From Pyropia yezoensis (lineage: Eukaryota > Rhodophyta > Bangiophyceae > Bangiales > Bangiaceae), in assembly GCA_009829735.1 (NCBI GenBank), contig CM020619.1, positions 5,472,083-5,536,082 on the forward strand: a stretch of 64,000 nt of DNA, read 5' to 3'. The notes below the pieces were generated by a model. It saw nothing but the letters and a program-made list of their open reading frames with translations, was not told where the DNA came from and did no database searches. How positions within the stretch are numbered: the stretch's first letter is position 1; every line of letters begins with the position of its first letter. Made by a program: the position numbers and the translations under genes. Positions 60,726 to 64,000 of the stretch are shown here, one piece after another.

Positions 60726-62840
60726 ATGCTCTCCTCCGTTCACACTTCACCATCACCACCACCTCCCCTTCACCTTCCACTGGGCCGCCCCACGCTGGGG
60801 AGGCCACCCGTATACCCACGATCCGAGTCCCCCTCAACTCGAGGCGGGTCTCGCGCCGCGATAGCCAGAGCGTCTCTCCCCAACTTGGGGAGAGCCATGG
60901 CGACCCCGGGTGTGGAGACGGACTCTCTAGATGAGCGTATGGAGGACACCTCCTACGGTGCAGCACCCGCCGGGACTTCCGGCGGGGGCTCCGCGATCGC
61001 TCCGGTGGACGGGACTCCCGCGTCGCCCGGCTTTGGGTTGACGGCGGGATCTCCCCCTGAGGCGGGACACGTTGTCCCGCGGGAGGCCTTGGGGCGGTGG
61101 TTTTACCCCGCTTGGCCTCTCTATGAGGAGGGGTTGACTGTTCTTCGCTGTGGCCGACTTGGCGCAGCGATGGGTCGGGTATGGGACCACCTACGGGAGA
61201 AGTATCCCCGTAGGGTCGGGTTCCCTGCCGGCTTCAGGACGGACCAGTTTGCCTTCCTGGACGATGCGGAGGTTGAGGACGTTCAGCGTGCCAAGGCCAT
61301 GGTGGACCGCGGGGGAACTATCCCGGGTCCCGGCGACTTGCCGACCTTTACTTGGGACGCGGTGGCAACTCGCCCCCCGTACCTTCACGAGGCCGATCCG
61401 CACACTCATCACTTTGATGTGCGGATGGAGGAAGACTTCCGGCGAGGTCCCTACTTGGTGACCTCGGCTCAACTTGAGCTTCCACAGCAGTCTGCTGCCA
61501 GTAAGGAGCAGTACTATCCGAAGAAGCCCGAGTGGTGGCCTCAAGTTGAGGTCCCCTACGAGTTCCCGGCGTTTATGCCACGGTTGCTTGACCACTTCGG
61601 CTCCGTCATGTTGACGGCTGCCCCTGATCACCTGGTGTGGGCCATGTTGGCCACCCAGTGGCTCCTCAAGGTCATGTCGACCTGGGTGTCCTGTGTTCAG
61701 CGGCGGGGGATGCTCTGGCATCTCCCCCTCCGGCTCCTCCAAGGTTTGGAACAGCTCACCCCTCAGCTAGTTGCTGAGAGGTGCTCATCAGGACAACTCA
61801 CTCTACTTGAGGGGATGCTCCGGCTCCATAAGTTTATCGAGTGGGAGAGCATTGAGCACAAGTTGCGCCGCCCCACTCGTGGGCCCAAGGACGATGGCGC
61901 ACTTCGCCAGTTCGTGTGGGTCGCTCGTGAACTTCACGACGGCCGTGTGGTCCTACGAGAGGGGTTGGGCATCGGGGACTACCCGTATGCCCCGGGGGTG
62001 GATCGCCACACTGCGCCACCCCCGGACAAGCCCATAGTTATGGCCGTGCCGTCCTATGATGACCATATGACTCAACCCACTGCGGGGGCCCCAAGTCGGG
62101 GTCGCAGTTGCACCCGGGTACCGCCACCTCGGCGGGCCCCTCCGCTTCCTCCTGTTCCTTTCCAACCTCACGGGAACATCCCGATCAGCGTGGCCGTGGA
62201 GTCTTCCACCCCGGTGTCCCCCAACTTGGGGGCCACCCTCCTGACGGTATGCCCCAAGTTGGTGTTGCCGCCCCCGCCTCTAACCTCAGAGATGATGATC
62301 ACCACGTTGGTGCGCACCATTTCCTGGTTGGCCGCGTCGACCGCCACCCTACAGAATTGCGAGACTCCTCAACTTGAGGCGCGCGTTCGTACTGCAGTGG
62401 CGACAGCGAGTTGCGAGTCGGTGGCGGAGTTTATGACAGCCGAGGTGGCTCGCATTTGGGCTATTATGCCCCTGCCAGCCCCACTTGGGCGTGGCAAACG
62501 TCGCGCGAGCCGGGCATACTCGCCTCCTCGCCGTCGTCGCCGACACTCGCGGCGCTCTCCTTCCGTATCGGAAGACGAGTTGTCTTACTCCGTTTCGGAG
62601 TCCTCTACCCCGTCGAAGACGGAGTCTGTCCAGCGTCTGCGTCGCAAACTTGCGCGCAAGACCATGCAGAAAAGTGGCCACGGTCGGCGCCACTTGCGCG
62701 ACCGTGAGGGGCGCGACGGTTCCGACTTGGAGCCGCCGCCCCCTCCAACAAGTGGAGACCGTTATCGGCGTGGGTCTCGCCGCTCGCCTCCACGTGAGGG
62801 CGAGGGCCGTGGAGTGGGAGAGTCTAGCATGCGTGCCTAA
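60726..62840 (+). CDS. antisense accessory protein of family B (unknown function)
   Basis: 704 codons on the strand opposite to gag-pol, between the 3' LTR and the end of pol. The in-frame ATG at 60897 (MATPGVETDSLDERMEDTSY) is a likely start, giving about 647 residues. The folded body has WFYPAWPLYEEGLTVLRCG, DAEVEDVQRAKAMVDRGG, WDAVATRPPYLHEAD, EQYYPKKPEWWPQVEVP and LWHLPLRLLQGLEQLT. A Pro-rich linker follows, then a short helical part (EMMITTLVRTISWLAASTAT). The C-terminus is Arg/Ser-rich (RRASRAYSPPRRRRRHSRRS, later RRGSRRSPPREGEGR). The pattern YYPK...(Q/E)VE(V/I)P, A..WL..V and LW.LP..L......LT is shared with the family A antisense protein. The basic RS tail suggests RNA binding or nuclear location; that is inference. 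Confidence 0.75.
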   Translation: MLSSVHTSPSPPPPLHLPLGRPTLGRPPVYPRSESPSTRGGSRAAIARASLPNLGRAMATPGVETDSLDERMEDTSYGAAPAGTSGGGSAIAPVDGTPASPGFGLTAGSPPEAGHVVPREALGRWFYPAWPLYEEGLTVLRCGRLGAAMGRVWDHLREKYPRRVGFPAGFRTDQFAFLDDAEVEDVQRAKAMVDRGGTIPGPGDLPTFTWDAVATRPPYLHEADPHTHHFDVRMEEDFRRGPYLVTSAQLELPQQSAASKEQYYPKKPEWWPQVEVPYEFPAFMPRLLDHFGSVMLTAAPDHLVWAMLATQWLLKVMSTWVSCVQRRGMLWHLPLRLLQGLEQLTPQLVAERCSSGQLTLLEGMLRLHKFIEWESIEHKLRRPTRGPKDDGALRQFVWVARELHDGRVVLREGLGIGDYPYAPGVDRHTAPPPDKPIVMAVPSYDDHMTQPTAGAPSRGRSCTRVPPPRRAPPLPPVPFQPHGNIPISVAVESSTPVSPNLGATLLTVCPKLVLPPPPLTSEMMITTLVRTISWLAASTATLQNCETPQLEARVRTAVATASCESVAEFMTAEVARIWAIMPLPAPLGRGKRRASRAYSPPRRRRRHSRRSPSVSEDELSYSVSESSTPSKTESVQRLRRKLARKTMQKSGHGRRHLRDREGRDGSDLEPPPPPTSGDRYRRGSRRSPPREGEGRGVGESSMRA

Positions 62841-62979
62841 TTGGTAGCTGCCTTTGTTGTGAGAGTGTGAGGGTTAGGGCTGTAGTTAAAAGCCACTCTG
62901 CGTACCACTTCGACTTGAAGCACTCTCTTGGCAATGTTGCTCGGCCTTCCCTCACGTTGAGGGGGGGCTGTTAGGGTCT

Positions 62980-64000
62980 ATCTCATTCCGGGCACAGTAC
63001 GCCCGGACCTTCTCAGCGGGAAGGTCCTCCACATACTCCCACGTATCGTCCTTGGCTTAGTAGCCAAACCAACGCACCCTCAACATGAGGCGGTCAGTGT
63101 CTTCATCCCATCCGTGGTCGATGAACTTATCGAACACGTACTCCTGCGGGCCCTGTTTGGCCGCAGGCAGTGAGGGGAGGCGCCACGCTTCCAAAGCACG
63201 CGCCCAAGCTGGGTCGCCTGCAGGCGGTGGTGCAACTTTGACCACGTCCTGTCCGTTCACTGTGCGGACCCCATCGTCACTTTCGATGGCGAAGCGCCGC
63301 CCATCAGTACGAAGGACCTGGTACGGTCCCTTCGTCTGGAATACCAGCTTACCCCCAGTTGGGGTGTGCGAGTGTACCAGCACCCAGTCACCCTGCTCGG
63401 GGACATGTTTAGCATTGCGCACCTTTTTGTCAAAGGTACGCTTGTAGCGCTTTTGTGCTTTGTCCATCTCAGCCCTGACTTTAGGGATGAGGTTTTCAAG
63501 CCTAGCGGCGAACTCCGCCTTACTCTCAGTAGGAGTAGGCGTACTGCCGCCATCCTCCCTAGTTGGGAGCGACCGCCGCACGGCAATAGACCGCACGCGA
63601 CGGGGGGTCACAAAAGCGAGGGGTACATCCCCTGTAGATAAGTGAACCTGCGAATTGTAGGCAGTAGTAAGGATAGAAATGTATTGGTCCCACGTCTTCA
63701 CGTGCTCACTCACATAGTGGCGTAGCTGCCTAACAATAGTTTTGTTGAAGCGCTCCACCTGCCCATTAGTTTGTGGGTGGTAGGGGGTGGCATAGTTTGC
63801 CTTAACCCCCAACATATCCAGCACTCCCTGAAACAGTACAGACGCAAATTGCGGTCCATTGTCCGATAGTGTACTATCTGGGATGCCATACGCGGCAACC
63901 CAGTGATCTAGGAAGGCTGACACGACCGACATGGCCGTGATCTCTGCCAGTGGGATCGCTCGCGTAAGTTTCGTGAAGCGGTCACAGATGACCAGGAGGT
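62980..64000 (-). pseudogene. pol: 3' part of B2 pol: integrase core, GPY/F tail, chromodomain-like end
   Basis: Integrase core end with LSDNGPQFASVLF and PYHPQTNGQVERFNKTIV, then the tail with GDWVLVHSHTPTGGKL and KGPYQVLRTDGRRF. A chromodomain-like end follows (QEYVFDKFIDHGWDEDTDRL, LRVRWFGY). The chromodomain resemblance to family A (YVYVKFVDHAW ... LRVRWFGF) is plain. About one break. The end of pol and the end of the antisense frame are about 130 bp apart, as in family A. Confidence 0.85.

Larger units (their letters stand above)
60090..64000 (-). mobile_element. Ty3/gypsy family B, copy B2 (partial, runs off the window)
   Basis: Starts with the 3' LTR (60090-60558), then the convergent antisense frame and the 3' part of pol on the minus strand; gag and the 5' LTR are beyond the window. 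What is visible is about 97-98% identical to B1 where both are present. The antisense frame looks whole; the visible pol has about one break. It is inserted in the OTU-like gene. The left flank TGGAC (60085-60089) is the expected target duplication, but its partner cannot be seen. Confidence 0.9.

Noticed and set aside
1-64000. CRISPR arrays, tRNA or rRNA genes, bacterial operons
   Set aside because: No regularly spaced short repeats, no cloverleaf or rRNA-like stretches recognised. The sequence is eukaryotic repeat DNA.

Overview
This 64-kb window is repeat-rich, GC-rich nuclear DNA of a eukaryote. It consists almost entirely of transposable elements nested in each other and in scraps of host sequence. 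No bacterial features (operons, Shine-Dalgarno sites) are seen. The mix of chromodomain Ty3/gypsy elements, Ty1/copia elements, a GC-rich LINE-like element whose RT carries a GPSGL..EHL block, and an ankyrin-type host gene suggests an alga. A bangiophyte red alga such as Porphyra/Pyropia is my best guess, but it is an inference only.

Layout, left to right. (1) 1-4893: partial copy (A1) of Ty3/gypsy family A on the minus strand, with a 500-N assembly gap at 3839-4338. (2) 4339-13967: family A copy A2, sharing the LTR at 4339-4893 with A1. (3) 13968-15287: remnant of an ankyrin-like host gene cut by A2's right LTR. (4) 15288-17423: no recognisable gene. (5) 17424-21263: LINE-like fragment 1 (two overlapping ORFs, zinc finger, RT). 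(6) 22487-30972: family B Ty3/gypsy copy B1 with 5-bp target duplications. (7) 30978-33375: LINE-like fragment 2 (C-terminal half). (8) 33381-43034: family A copy A3, with 573-bp LTRs and a GAAAC target duplication, sitting inside LINE fragment 2. (9) 43604-49966 and 49976-56162: two different Ty1/copia elements (C1, C2) on the plus strand, separated by 9 bp. (10) 56163-58621: unassigned sequence with a 143-bp tandem duplication. (11) 58622-60089: unknown protein with an OTU-protease-like motif, cut by (12) 60090-64000: second family B copy (B2), running off the window.

The standout observation is the architecture of families A and B. Both carry gag and pol on the minus strand plus a long open frame on the OPPOSITE strand, convergent with pol and lying between the end of pol and the 3' LTR. 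It is 769 codons in A3 (33946-36255) and 704 codons in B2 (60726-62840). The A and B antisense proteins are different in sequence but share a recognisable pattern of blocks. This points to an old, retained accessory antisense gene in this retrotransposon lineage. The two families also share the same 17-nt primer-binding site. In family A a TATAAAA on the antisense strand at the far edge of the LTR points toward the antisense frame.

LTR pairs differ by about 1-2% by eye, so the LTR elements are young. Several are nevertheless broken.
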